A stretch of 64,000 nucleotides of DNA from assembly GCA_964036665.1 (NCBI GenBank), contig OZ038530.1:6648501-6712500 (forward strand), given 5' to 3'. Positions 46,254-57,631 of this stretch are shown here, piece after piece; position 1 is the first letter of the stretch; the number at the start of each line of letters is the position of its first letter. Made by a program: the position numbers and the translations under genes. Source of the stretch: Gordius sp. MW1 (lineage: Eukaryota; Nematomorpha; Gordioida; Gordea; Gordiidae). The notes under the pieces are model-generated. The model worked only from the letters and a program-made list of their open reading frames with translations. It was not told the DNA's origin and ran no database searches.

Positions 46254-46574
46254 TCCTAACTCTCGTCCAGTTTAGCCACCGAGGGGCATTGCTGTAGGCC
46301 CATATCTTCATAACGCTTTCTGGCCAAATTTTTAACATAGAGACACAGCAGAAACTAACCCCACACCATGCATTTTTTTGGCTAAAAATTTTCTGCTAAT
46401 CCCAAAAATTAATCACGCCTGGCGTGCTTCACCTATCTTTGGCTGCCCAGAACAATTAAATTTAATCGAATGAAACATTTAGACTCCTTTAAAACCCGCT
46501 TAAATATAGAGTTTCTCCAGTCCAATGGTTCCAAGCAACCCTCCCTTCTAAGAGTGGGGAAATTGATATTCAAT

Positions 46575-47457
46575 CTCCGCAACAGATAGCATTAGCGGGT
46601 TTTATATCTTCGCGCATGAGTACCGACCCCCTTATCTCTGCCATGACATCCCTCCCAGACCCGCCCCTCCAGGAGGCTTTCCACAGGTGGGACGCGGACA
46701 AGCTCGAGTCAGCCGAACGACCACTCGGAGTAATACTAAAGGAATGGGATCTTACCCTAATAGTACGTTCCGTAGCTTTTCTTTCTTCGAACGTACTATC
46801 AGGAAAAACTTTTAATTGGGCCTCTTCCAAGAGCAGTTACGAATGGCTCGAAGCAATCCCGAGCAGGAATTTGCGACTCCATATGTCTGGGAAGGAGTTA
46901 CGCATAGCCATAGGCCTCCGTCTCGGATGTGACATAGTTTCTCCTTTCGTATGCGATCTCTGCAAACAGCCGGTCCAACCCAATGTTCATCATCCCCTCC
47001 ATTGCAAATACAGCAAAGGCCTCAACCCCAAGCACACGGCGATCAAAAAAATTATCGGCCAGTACCTTAGGAGGGCTGGCTACCCAAACACCTTGGAGCC
47101 CATGGGCCTTAACACCATCGAGGGGAAAAGACCAGACGGCGTCACACTCATCCCATGGTCCGGTGGACTGAATCTCACTTGGGACTTCACCACGGTCGAC
47201 ATATTTGCCCCATTCATCTCTTCTCCCGACCTATAGTCAGTGCAGAGAATAAGAAGACAACCAAATATTCCTCCCTCGCCACAATAGTCATTCCCGTAGT
47301 GACAAGCACAATTGGAAATCTCCTGAAACAAATTGAAAAAGCGATCTTCAACGTCTCATTAGATTTGAAAGAGTACTTTTTTATCAGGCAAAAGATCACA
47401 ATGGAAATCGTTAAATTCAACACCATTTCCATACATGGATCAATGCCATCCGTTTAG
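46575..47457 (+). pseudogene. C-terminal fragment of a non-LTR reverse transcriptase with nuclease-like domain
   Basis: The frame reads QQIALAGFISSRMSTDPL, then SYEWLEAIPSRNLRLHMSG, RIAIGLRLGCDIVSPFVCDL, a CDLCKQP...HHPLHC zinc-binding knot, KHTAIKKIIGQYLRRAGYP, LEPMGL and GKRPDGVTLIPW...LTWDFTTVD. This order (thumb/linker, CCHC-like knuckle, then RPDG...WD-x-T) parallels the restriction-like endonuclease at the end of R2-type LINEs. A frameshift near 47200 separates the last piece (KKTTKYSSLATIVIPVV, ending SMPSV). An A-rich tract at 47518 may be the 3' tail. The catalytic RT core is missing, so it is a 5'-truncated copy. Family assignment is by pattern memory. Confidence 0.65.
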
Positions 47458-47459
47458 TT

Positions 47460-47728
47460 ATAGCGCGTTTTTTTAGTCTAATTTTTCCTATCCATTTAAT
47501 AAATAAAATTTAGTATCAAAAAAAAATTAACAATATTAATGCTAATCAATTGTACTTATAAAAATACGAAAATTTCTAATAACCCATATTTTGCAATGAT
47601 TTTACCAAGGTTATACGATTATATACATATATAGCAATTAATTCATAACAATCAATTTTAAATATTTTAAATCTGTTAAATTCGACAATTAATGCTCACT
47701 AAATCTAGTTTTACCCTGAATTACGATA
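47460..47728. other. AT-rich spacer after the RT fragment
   Basis: It holds the probable 3' untranslated end and A-tail of the RT element (to about 47527), then featureless AT-rich sequence. Confidence 0.4.
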
Positions 47729-47736
47729 TTTTCCTT

Positions 47737-47896
47737 TATGGGCGTAGCCAGGTTTTGGATTAGGGGTAGGGCGCGAAACGTTGGGGGGGGGGGGTAAGCA
47801 TAATTTTTTTTTAATTTTAAGGGGTTTTGCATTGGAAATTATATTTTGTCATTTGGGGGGGGGGGAATCCGCCCCCTCCCCTCGGCCACGCATATG
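47737..47896. mobile_element. hAT-type MITE, 160 bp
   Basis: The ends are TATGGGCGTAGCC and GGCCACGCATATG, with TTTTCCTT duplicated exactly on both sides (47729-47736, 47897-47904). Long G-runs lie inside. It lies about 285 bp upstream of the SOD start codon, so it could affect that promoter. Confidence 0.75.
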
Positions 47897-48180
47897 TTTT
47901 CCTTCTATACATCTTGTTTAACCAGTATTTAAAGTTAGTACAACAAAGATTAAATATTTTGACATATGGTTACTATTATATCCCATATAACACATTAGAA
48001 ACTTAACAAATTTTCAAGACCGATTACAAAAAACAACAAATTAGCACTTCGCTATTTTAGAACTGAATAAGCATTTGAAATTGCAGGTAGCTCTAGCTAA
48101 ATCAAAATAAATATTTGGAGAGTTTACATTGGCCACATACATACATATATATTTGACATTCAAATTAGAAAGCGATTACA

Positions 48181-48817
48181 ATGATCAAAGCTGTCTGTCT
48201 TATGCTCGGTCAAGAGCCGGTTAAAGGAACAATTTTCTTTTCTCAGGTAATATTTAACTTTTAATTAAAAACTAAATTTCACTAACAATTAAATTAATAG
48301 CAAGGAAATGGACCTGTTAGTATTGAGGGAGAAATCGAGGGATTGGAACCTGGCCACCATGGATTTCACGTACATGAATGGGGAGACCTAACTAATGGTA
48401 GCCATAATAATAATATAAATTTAATTACTATTAGGTTGTATATCTGCTGGTCCTCATTTTAATCCTGAAAATAAATCTCATGGTGGACCCCAATCCGAAA
48501 TAAGGTGCCTATTACTCTTATATATATATATAAAGAATGCCTAGACATGTAGGGGATTTAGGTAATGTTATAACTGGCGCTGATGGGAAAACAAAAATTT
48601 CATTAAAAGATAGCTTAATGTCATTAAGTGGACCTCATAGCTTAATTGGGCGAACATTAGTGGTAAGAATTATTGGTTTTTAAGGGCCTAAATACATGTT
48701 TTAAAGGTGCATGCAAATAAAGATGATTTAGGCAAAGGAAATGATGATGAAAGTTTAAAAACAGGAAATGCTGGAGCTAGATTGGCTTGTGGTGTTATTG
48801 GATTAGCAAAGCCTTGA
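48181..48817 (+). CDS. SOD1: Cu/Zn superoxide dismutase, cytosolic type, five exons
   Basis: Exons 48181-48246, 48301-48397, 48435-48504, 48545-48662, 48707-48817; introns of 37-54 bp, all GT-AG; 153 residues, the usual length of SOD1. The enzyme converts superoxide to oxygen and hydrogen peroxide. Visible ligands: HVHEWGD (copper His pair), SAGPHFNP with the bridging His, KSHGGP, and RHVGDLGN with the zinc His and Asp. The C-terminal [16 protein letters not shown] carries the active-site Arg and the disulphide Cys, whose partner is in [10 protein letters not shown]. Trp replaces the usual Phe in HVHEFGD. There is no signal peptide (start [13 protein letters not shown]), so it is cytosolic rather than extracellular. 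AATAAA overlaps the stop codon region. Confidence 0.97.
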
Positions 48818-48823
48818 AATAAA
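48818..48823 (+). promoter_or_regulatory. Polyadenylation signal AATAAA of SOD1
   Basis: AATAAA begins directly after the TGA stop. A second AATAAA lies near 48946. Either could be used; the first would give a very short 3' untranslated region. Confidence 0.45.
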
Positions 48824-48829
48824 GTTGTT

Positions 48830-49660
48830 TAGATCTGCTAAATGAACACAACATTCTTAAACTCTAGGTCAAAATGTTTTGTTAAAATTATTTTTGTTCA
48901 TCTTCGCCTAGAAATTGACTATACGACTTATTTTGTTTATAGCTTTAATAAAACATTTCTCTCATAAATGTTTATACTTGTAAACTTTCCATAAATTATA
49001 TCTTTTACCTTGCAGCCATTAATAAATCATGACAGTCTATTTTAGATTAGGTGCTGTTTATTTTATGGTATTATGCTAACAAGCAGCTGGTAATTATAAC
49101 AATGTTTGTAATAAATCATTAATTATGTATTGAACTAGAGAATTAGTCAAGATTAATTTTAAATTGTATCAAATAAATTTAATGACAAAAGAGGCTTACA
49201 GGTTAAAATTAGATTATAGTTGCTAATCATTATATCAAACATTTACAAACTTTTGTATTGAAATTTTCATTTTTATATATTTGTAAGCACTAAATTATCA
49301 AATATATTTTTAAATATATTTAGCTGAGACTGGCCAAGCATTGCTTTGGCTTAATCTTTAATTCTATAAATGATTAGTAGTTGTAAATGGTGAATATATA
49401 ATTTGACTTGGATTGTAGGAAATGAATTTACTAAAGATTTAATACACTTTTATGTAATTTGAATGATTTTTTAAAGTAAAGTCAATAGTAGCTGGCAAGT
49501 TTTTTTAAGCTTTGATAATTATATGGATTATAAGTGTTGGAAATAATAAGGCATTACATTACTGCGTACAAATATAAAATAACTATTAAAATTCTTAATT
49601 TATGAAATTGGTTAATTAAGTTTTGAACTTTGTGTATAATATGTAAATTCAAAGATGCTA
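48830..49660. other. AT-rich spacer downstream of SOD1
   Basis: No gene, repeat or conserved motif recognised. Confidence 0.5.
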
Positions 49661-49664
49661 GGGG

Positions 49665-50603
49665 CTATGAAGAGGAGCCAGGATATGTTTGACCTTCTAT
49701 GCCCGAATCCTGCAGGTCCAATAATTTAAGTTGCCCGCCCGTACATGGCCAAACTCTTCTAAGAGTCCACCCCACTATGCTCAAATCATTAATGCCCAGC
49801 ACGAAATTATGTATTTGCTCTTTAGGACCGATGTGATCCCAACTTATTTCAACCACTATTAAAAAATAAGCAGCATTATATTAAAAGCAAAACTATATAT
49901 GTGAGCAATTAAAAAATTACATAAATACTTCACTCCATTTCATGTGGGGGAGCGGCATATAGACAATTTTTTAATTTTTAGCATAAATTTCGTTAATTTA
50001 AAAACGAATTTTGAATTAATTCTTGTTTTTTATAGGATCAACCGTTATTAAACACTATACTATAAAATTTACAAAAATACGCGAAAACTAAATAACACTA
50101 TGAATAATCTCTAAGCCGCTATTGCTTGCGGGCCTGCCTGACGACAGTTGCCCTGTCTGGTCCGTGGTCCGTCATGTAAGATCGATCATGAAATCGCCCT
50201 TTTCAGTCGATCCGTCACATTTTGCTTGTATCTGATAACAATGAAAAACTATTAATATAATTATAATTCCTAAGTTTTAGCTCCATTGAGCTTTCGAGTT
50301 GTGGGCGTTCCTAAGGTCAAAATCTGACTTACGGCATCCATTCATGACGCTAAATTTAATAACATTTGTTGATAATTCACCCTTTTTGAAATTGCAAGTA
50401 AGACCTGTCCAACTAAATATAGTGAAAAAATAAAAAAAAAATTTGCTGATTGGTCATTTGATGGTCAAAATGGTAAAAATTGTCATTTTTATTTATTAAC
50501 TGCTCCAAACCGGTGGAAATTGAATCATAATGTTTTTTACTACCACATAACAATTTAATATATTTACTCTTGGCACCAATATGACCACCAAAAATTATCA
50601 TTG
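49665..50603 (-). CDS. Possible exons of an unknown gene with a repeated domain
   Basis: Three segments have clean splice borders and compatible phase: 50603-50544 (MIIFGGHIGAKSKYIKLLC), 50404-50333 (LTCNFKKGELSTNVIKFSVM, then NGC) and 49855-49665 (VEISWDHIGPKEQIHNFVLG, then INDLSIVGWTLRRVW, ending in a stop). The first and third align without gaps over 20 residues (HIGAKSKYIKLLCG against HIGPKEQIHNFVLG) and both start two bases after an AG, suggesting duplicated exons of a repeat domain. The I-x-W ... I-x-x-F/Y-x-x-x-xG pattern recalls extracellular fibronectin-like repeats. I do not recognise the gene, the upstream exons are not identified, and it may be a pseudogene. Confidence 0.3.
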
Positions 50604-50950
50604 CTGGTTAAGCAATATAATAAATTTTCACTATAATACTACCCCAATCCTTCCCCCCCCCCCCGCCCATTTCGCAATAATTTATTGTGAAGTATGTAGT
50701 GTAAAAAGGTAACATTTTAAATACATATTAATATACCTGCAAGTTGGATAAGAAGAATAAGATAAAGGGTGAAAATGTTTAGTGGATTAGCCAAGACGTT
50801 ATGCTTTAATAATGCTATCCTGTTAATGATGCAAAAATGATAAGTAACCAAATATCAGGACTAAATAACTAAGTCAAGAAGTATAACATTTGTATGATTA
50901 ATAATAATTTAAACCAGATAGAAATAACATTAGGCATTTGGCTCAAAAAC
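50604..50950. other. Spacer before the 5S array
   Basis: It contains a C-run (50650-50665) and AT-rich sequence. Nothing else recognised. Confidence 0.4.
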
Positions 50951-50956
50951 TGAGCA

Positions 50957-50995
50957 TGAGCCCGGTTAGTACTTGGATGGCGGGTGTTTTAACCT
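50957..50995 (+). pseudogene. Truncated 5S rRNA gene at the array edge
   Basis: Only the 3' part is present (TGAGCCCGGTTAGTACTTGG). About 20 bases corresponding to GTGACCGCTTGGGAATCC are deleted before GGGTGTTTTAACC. The 5' half is replaced by unrelated sequence, so this marks the boundary of the array. The spacer after it is normal. Confidence 0.9.
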
Positions 50996-51419
50996 TTTTA
51001 AATATTTTTTTGAATCCAGTTACGATCAGGGGCGATCCTTAGCACATAGGGGACGCCGTAGGAATATATTTGAGAATTAATTTTTAAATTTAAAGCGCCA
51101 TTTATGGAGATTTAGGGATTTTACAGTATTTTGCGTCGGACAGAATGCTAGGCTAGGTGTCCGCCCTCAACGGAATTCACGTATTGGCGTCTGAAAGGGA
51201 GTGAGTAAATCGAGAACGCGATAATAAAACTGCGTCGAGCTGTATAATTACTACCTAACAATCAAAAAGTTACATATTCCTCGCATTGCGTCATTGATTA
51301 GGACAAAATACACACATTTCGATGCCCTCCCCTCGATTTTAAATGATAATACATGGGTGGGAAATAAAAAAGTAGGAATCTTGCCTGATTTATAAGCACA
51401 ATTTTCGCTTTTAACCAAC

Positions 51420-51538
51420 GGTTACGACCATATCACGTTGAAAACACCGGTTCCCTTCCGAACACCGAAGTTAAGCAACGTTGAGCCCGGTTAGTACTTG
51501 GAGGGGTGACCGCTTAGGAATCCCGGGTGTTGTAACCT
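51420..51538 (+). rRNA. 5S rRNA, copy 1
   Basis: Complete length, with the GGTTAC / GTAACC terminal stem. Two differences in the 3' control region (GGAGGGGTGACC for GGATGGGTGACC and TTAGGAAT for TTGGGAAT) suggest a weakened edge copy. Confidence 0.9.
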
Positions 51539-51982
51539 TTTTAAATACTTTTTTGAATCCAGTTACGATCAGGGGCGATCCTTAGCACATAGGGGACGCC
51601 GTAGGAATATATTTGAGAATTTATTTTTAATTTTAAAGCGCCATTTACGGAGATTTAGGGATTTTACAGTATTTTGCGTCGGACAGAATGCTAGGCTAGG
51701 TGTCCGCCCTCAACGGAATTCACGTATTGGCGTCTGAAAGGGAGTGAGTAAATCGAGACCGCGATAATAAAACTGCGTCGAGCTGTATAATTACTACCTA
51801 ACAATCAAAAAGTTACATATTCAATCAAAAAGTTACATATTCCTCGCATTGCGTCATTGATTAGGACAAAATACACACATTTCGATGCCCTCCCCTCGAT
51901 TTTAAATGATAATACATGGGTGGGAAATAAAAAAGTAGGAATCTTGCCTGATTTATAAGCACAATTTTCGCTTTTGACCAAC

Positions 51983-52101
51983 GGTTACGACCATATCACG
52001 TTGAAAACACCGGTTCCCTTCCGAACACCGAAGTTAAGCAACGTTGAGCCCGGTTAGTACTTGGATGGGTGACCGCTTGGGAATCCCGGGTGTTGTAACC
52101 T
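51983..52101 (+). rRNA. 5S rRNA, copy 2
   Basis: Matches the majority sequence: CATATCACGTTGAAAACACC, AAGTTAAGCAACG and TTGGATGGGTGACCGC. T-run terminator follows. TATAAG lies at -29. Confidence 0.95.
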
Positions 52102-52545
52102 TTTTAAATACTTTTTTGAATCCAGTTACGATCAGGGGCGATCCTTAGCACATAGGGGACGTCGTAGGAATATATTTGAGAATTAATTTTTAATTTTAAA
52201 GCGCCATTTACGGAGATTTAGGGATTTTACAGTATTTTGCGTCGGACAGAATGCTAGGCTAGGTGTCCGCCCTCAACGGAATTCACGTATTGGCGTCTGA
52301 AAGGGAGTGAGTAAATCGAGAACGCGATAATAAAACTGCGTCGAGCTGTATAATTACTACCTAACAATCAAAAAGTTACATATTCAATCAAAAAGTTACA
52401 TATTCCTCGCATTGCGTCATTGATTAGGACAAAATACACACATTTCGATGCCCTCCCCTCGATTTTAAATGATAATACATGGGTGGGAAATAAAAAAGTA
52501 GGAATCTTGCCTGATTTATAAGCACAATTTTCGCTTTTAACCAAC

Positions 52546-52664
52546 GGTTACGACCATATCACGTTGAAAACACCGGTTCCCTTCCGAACACCGAAGTTAT
52601 GCAACGTTGAGCCCGGTTAGTACTTGGATGGGTGACCGCTTGGGAATCCCGGGGGTTGTAACCT
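52546..52664 (+). rRNA. 5S rRNA, copy 3 (variant)
   Basis: Differs from the majority at AAGTTATGCAACG and CGGGGGTTGT. Both are single substitutions; the first is in the internal promoter A box. Confidence 0.92.
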
Positions 52665-53088
52665 TTTTAAATACTTTTTTGAATCCAGTTACGATCAGGG
52701 GCGATCCTTAGCACATAGGGGACGCCGTAGGAATATATTTGAGAATTAATTTTTAATTTTAAAGCGCCATTTACGGAGATTTAGGGATTTTACAGTATTT
52801 TGCGTCGGACAGAATGCTAGGCTAGGTGTCCGCCCTCAACGGAATTCACGTATTGGCGTCTGAAAGGGAGTGAGTAAATCGAGAACGCGATAATAAAACT
52901 GCGTCGAGCTGTATAATTACTCCCTAACAATCAAAAAGTTACATATTCCTCGCATTGCGTCATTGATTAGGACAAAATACACACATTTCGATGCCCTCCC
53001 CTCGATTTTAAATGATAATACATGGGTGGGAAATAAAAAAGTAGGAATCTTGCCTGATTTATAAGCACAATTTTCGCTTTTAACCAAC

Positions 53089-53207
53089 GGTTACGACCAT
53101 ATCACGTTGAAAACACCGGTTCCCTTCCGAACACCGAAGTTTAGCAACGTTGAGCCCGGTTAGTACTTGGATGGGTGACCGCTTGGGAATCCCGGGTGTT
53201 GTAACCT
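53089..53207 (+). rRNA. 5S rRNA, copy 4 (A-box T variant)
   Basis: Carries AAGTTTAGCAACG in place of AAGTTAAGCAACG. The unit before it is the only 543-bp unit. Confidence 0.93.
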
Positions 53208-53641
53208 TTTTAAATACTTTTTTGAATCCAGTTACGATCAGGGGCGATCCTTAGCACATAGGGGACGCCGTAGGAATATATTTGAGAATTAATTTTTAAT
53301 TTTAAAGCGCCATTTACGGAGATTTAGGGATTTTATAGTATTTTGCGTCGGACAGAATGCTAGGCTAGGTGTCCGCCCTCAACGGAATTCACGTATTGGC
53401 GTCTGAGTAAATCGAGAACGCGATAATAAAACTGCGTCGAGCTGTATAATTACTACCTAACGATCAAAAAGTTACATATTCAATCAAAAAGTTACATATT
53501 CCTCGCATTGCGTCATTGATTAGGACAAAATACACACATTTCGATGCCCTCCCCTCGATTTTAAATGATAATACATGGGTGGGAAATAATAAAGTAGGAA
53601 TCTTGCCTGATTTATAAGCACAATTTTCGCTTTTAACCAAC

Positions 53642-53760
53642 GGTTACGACCATATCACGTTGAAAACACCGGTTCCCTTCCGAACACCGAAGTTAAGCAA
53701 CGTTGAGCCCGGTTAGTACTTGGATGGGTGACCGCTTGGGAATCCCGGGTGTTGTAACCT
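53642..53760 (+). rRNA. 5S rRNA, copy 5
   Basis: Majority gene sequence. The following spacer has the TACTTTCTTGAATCC variant. Confidence 0.95.
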
Positions 53761-54194
53761 TTTTAAATACTTTCTTGAATCCAGTTACGATCAGGGGCGA
53801 TCCTTAGCACATAGGGGACGCCGTAGGAATATATTTGAGAATTAATTTTTAATTTTAAAGCGCCATTTACGGAGATTTAGGGATTTTATAGTATTTTGCG
53901 TCGGACAGAATGCTAGGCTAGGTGTCCGCCCTCAACGGAATTCACGTATTGGCGTCTGAGTAAATCGAGAACGCGATAATAAAACTGCGTCGAGCTGTAT
54001 AATTACTACCTAACGATCAAAAAGTTACATATTCAATCAAAAAGTTACATATTCCTCGCATTGCGTCATTGATTAGGACAAAATACACACATTTCGATGC
54101 CCTCCCCTCGATTTTAAATGATAATACATGGGTGGGAAATAATAAAGTAGGAATCTTGCCTGATTTATAAGCACAATTTTCGCTTTTAACCAAC

Positions 54195-54313
54195 GGTTAC
54201 GACCATATCACGTTGAAAACACCGGTTCCCTTCCGAACACCGAAGTTTAGCAACGTTGAGCCCGGTTAGTACTTGGATGGGTGACCGCTTGGGAATCCCG
54301 GGTGTTGTAACCT
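54195..54313 (+). rRNA. 5S rRNA, copy 6 (A-box T variant)
   Basis: AAGTTTAGC variant. Its spacer carries the ATTAGCGTC marker, first of the trimeric higher-order unit. Confidence 0.93.
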
Positions 54314-54747
54314 TTTTAAATACTTTTTTGAATCCAGTTACGATCAGGGGCGATCCTTAGCACATAGGGGACGCCGTAGGAATATATTTGAGAATTAATT
54401 TTTAATTTTAAAGCGCCATTTACGGAGATTTAGGGATTTTATAGTATTTTGCGTCGGACAGAATGCTAGGCTAGGTGTCCGCCCTCAACGGAATTCACGT
54501 ATTAGCGTCTGAGTAAATCGAGAACGCGATAATAAAACTGCGTCGAGCTGTATAATTACTACCTAACGATCAAAAAGTTACATATTCAATCAAAAAGTTA
54601 CATATTCCTCGCATTGCGTCATTGATTAGGACAAAATACACACATTTCGATGCCCTCCCCTCGATTTTAAATGATAATACATGGGTGGGAAATAATAAAG
54701 TAGGAATCTTGCCTGATTTATAAGCACAATTTTCGCTTTTAACCAAC

Positions 54748-54866
54748 GGTTACGACCATATCACGTTGAAAACACCGGTTCCCTTCCGAACACCGAAGTT
54801 AAGCAACGTTGAGCCCGGTTAGTACTTGGATGGGTGACCGCTTGGGAATCCCGGGTGTTGTAACCT
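54748..54866 (+). rRNA. 5S rRNA, copy 7
   Basis: Majority gene sequence. Its spacer has CTTTCTTG and TTTCAATGCCC markers. Confidence 0.95.
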
Positions 54867-55300
54867 TTTTAAATACTTTCTTGAATCCAGTTACGATCAG
54901 GGGCGATCCTTAGCACATAGGGGACGCCGTAGGAATATATTTGAGAATTAATTTTTAATTTTAAAGCGCCATTTACGGAGATTTAGGGATTTTATAGTAT
55001 TTTGCGTCGGACAGAATGCTAGGCTAGGTGTCCGCCCTCAACGGAATTCACGTATTGGCGTCTGAGTAAATCGAGAACGCGATAATAAAACTGCGTCGAG
55101 CTGTATAATTACTACCTAACGATCAAAAAGTTACATATTCAATCAAAAAGTTACATATTCCTCGCATTGCGTCATTGATTAGGACAAAATACACACATTT
55201 CAATGCCCTCCCCTCGATTTTAAATGATAATACATGGGTGGGAAATAATAAAGTAGGAATCTTGCCTGATTTATAAGCACAATTTTCGCTTTTAACCAAC

Positions 55301-55419
55301 GGTTACGACCATATCACGTTGAAAACACCGGTTCCCTTCCGAACACCGAAGTTTAGCAACGTTGAGCCCGGTTAGTACTTGGATGGGTGACCGCTTGGGA
55401 ATCCCGGGTGTTGTAACCT
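55301..55419 (+). rRNA. 5S rRNA, copy 8 (A-box T variant)
   Basis: AAGTTTAGC variant; third member of the first trimer. Confidence 0.93.
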
Positions 55420-55853
55420 TTTTAAATACTTTTTTGAATCCAGTTACGATCAGGGGCGATCCTTAGCACATAGGGGACGCCGTAGGAATATATTTGAGAA
55501 TTAATTTTTAATTTTAAAGCGCCATTTACGGAGATTTAGGGATTTTATAGTATTTTGCGTCGGACAGAATGCTAGGCTAGGTGTCCGCCCTCAACGGAAT
55601 TCACGTATTGGCGTCTGAGTAAATCGAGAACGCGATAATAAAACTGCGTCGAGCTGTATAATTACTACCTAACGATCAAAAAGTTACATATTCAATCAAA
55701 AAGTTACATATTCCTCGCATTGCGTCATTGATTAGGACAAAATACACACATTTCGATGCCCTCCCCTCGATTTTAAATGATAATACATGGGTGGGAAATA
55801 ATAAAGTAGGAATCTTGCCTGATTTATAAGCACAATTTTCGCTTTTAACCAAC

Positions 55854-55972
55854 GGTTACGACCATATCACGTTGAAAACACCGGTTCCCTTCCGAACACC
55901 GAAGTTTAGCAACGTTGAGCCCGGTTAGTACTTGGATGGGTGACCGCTTGGGAATCCCGGGTGTTGTAACCT
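55854..55972 (+). rRNA. 5S rRNA, copy 9 (A-box T variant)
   Basis: AAGTTTAGC variant; ATTAGCGTC in its spacer marks the start of the second trimer. Confidence 0.93.
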
Positions 55973-56406
55973 TTTTAAATACTTTTTTGAATCCAGTTAC
56001 GATCAGGGGCGATCCTTAGCACATAGGGGACGCCGTAGGAATATATTTGAGAATTAATTTTTAATTTTAAAGCGCCATTTACGGAGATTTAGGGATTTTA
56101 TAGTATTTTGCGTCGGACAGAATGCTAGGCTAGGTGTCCGCCCTCAACGGAATTCACGTATTAGCGTCTGAGTAAATCGAGAACGCGATAATAAAACTGC
56201 GTCGAGCTGTATAATTACTACCTAACGATCAAAAAGTTACATATTCAATCAAAAAGTTACATATTCCTCGCATTGCGTCATTGATTAGGACAAAATACAC
56301 ACATTTCGATGCCCTCCCCTCGATTTTAAATGATAATACATGGGTGGGAAATAATAAAGTAGGAATCTTGCCTGATTTATAAGCACAATTTTCGCTTTTA
56401 ACCAAC

Positions 56407-56525
56407 GGTTACGACCATATCACGTTGAAAACACCGGTTCCCTTCCGAACACCGAAGTTAAGCAACGTTGAGCCCGGTTAGTACTTGGATGGGTGACCGC
56501 TTGGGAATCCCGGGTGTTGTAACCT
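56407..56525 (+). rRNA. 5S rRNA, copy 10
   Basis: Majority gene. Same two spacer markers as copy 7, 1659 bp away. Confidence 0.95.
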
Positions 56526-56959
56526 TTTTAAATACTTTCTTGAATCCAGTTACGATCAGGGGCGATCCTTAGCACATAGGGGACGCCGTAGGAATATATT
56601 TGAGAATTAATTTTTAATTTTAAAGCGCCATTTACGGAGATTTAGGGATTTTATAGTATTTTGCGTCGGACAGAATGCTAGGCTAGGTGTCCGCCCTCAA
56701 CGGAATTCACGTATTGGCGTCTGAGTAAATCGAGAACGCGATAATAAAACTGCGTCGAGCTGTATAATTACTACCTAACGATCAAAAAGTTACATATTCA
56801 ATCAAAAAGTTACATATTCCTCGCATTGCGTCATTGATTAGGACAAAATACACACATTTCAATGCCCTCCCCTCGATTTTAAATGATAATACATGGGTGG
56901 GAAATAATAAAGTAGGAATCTTGCCTGATTTATAAGCACAATTTTCGCTTTTAACCAAC

Positions 56960-57078
56960 GGTTACGACCATATCACGTTGAAAACACCGGTTCCCTTCCG
57001 AACACCGAAGTTTAGCAACGTTGAGCCCGGTTAGTACTTGGATGGGTGACCGCTTGGGAATCCCGGGTGTTGTAACCT
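56960..57078 (+). rRNA. 5S rRNA, copy 11 (A-box T variant)
   Basis: AAGTTTAGC variant, equivalent to copy 8. Confidence 0.93.
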
Positions 57079-57512
57079 TTTTAAATACTTTTTTGAATCC
57101 AGTTACGATCAGGGGCGATCCTTAGCACATAGGGGACGCCGTAGGAATATATTTGAGAATTAATTTTTAATTTTAAAGCGCCATTTACGGAGATTTAGGG
57201 ATTTTATAGTATTTTGCGTCGGACAGAATGCTAGGCTAGGTGTCCGCCCTCAACGGAATTCACGTATTGGCGTCTGAGTAAATCGAGAACGCGATAATAA
57301 AACTGCGTCGAGCTGTATAATTACTACCTAACGATCAAAAAGTTACATATTCAATCAAAAAGTTACATATTCCTCGCATTGCGTCATTGATTAGGACAAA
57401 ATACACACATTTCGATGCCCTCCCCTCGATTTTAAATGATAATACATGGGTGGGAAATAATAAAGTAGGAATCTTGCCTGATTTATAAGCACAATTTTCG
57501 CTTTTAACCAAC

Positions 57513-57631
57513 GGTTACGACCATATCACGTTGAAAACACCGGTTCCCTTCCGAACACCGAAGTTTAGCAACGTTGAGCCCGGTTAGTACTTGGATGGGT
57601 GACCGCTTGGGAATCCCGGGTGTTGTAACCT
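57513..57631 (+). rRNA. 5S rRNA, copy 12 (A-box T variant)
   Basis: AAGTTTAGC variant with ATTAGCGTC spacer, equivalent to copies 6 and 9. Confidence 0.93.

Noticed and set aside
51540..51980. Spliced-leader RNA gene in the 5S spacer (as in nematodes)
   Set aside because: A GACGCC|GTAGGA donor-like site and AATTTTTAATTTT are present, but there is no proper Sm site with a G and no following stem-loops. I cannot support an SL gene.
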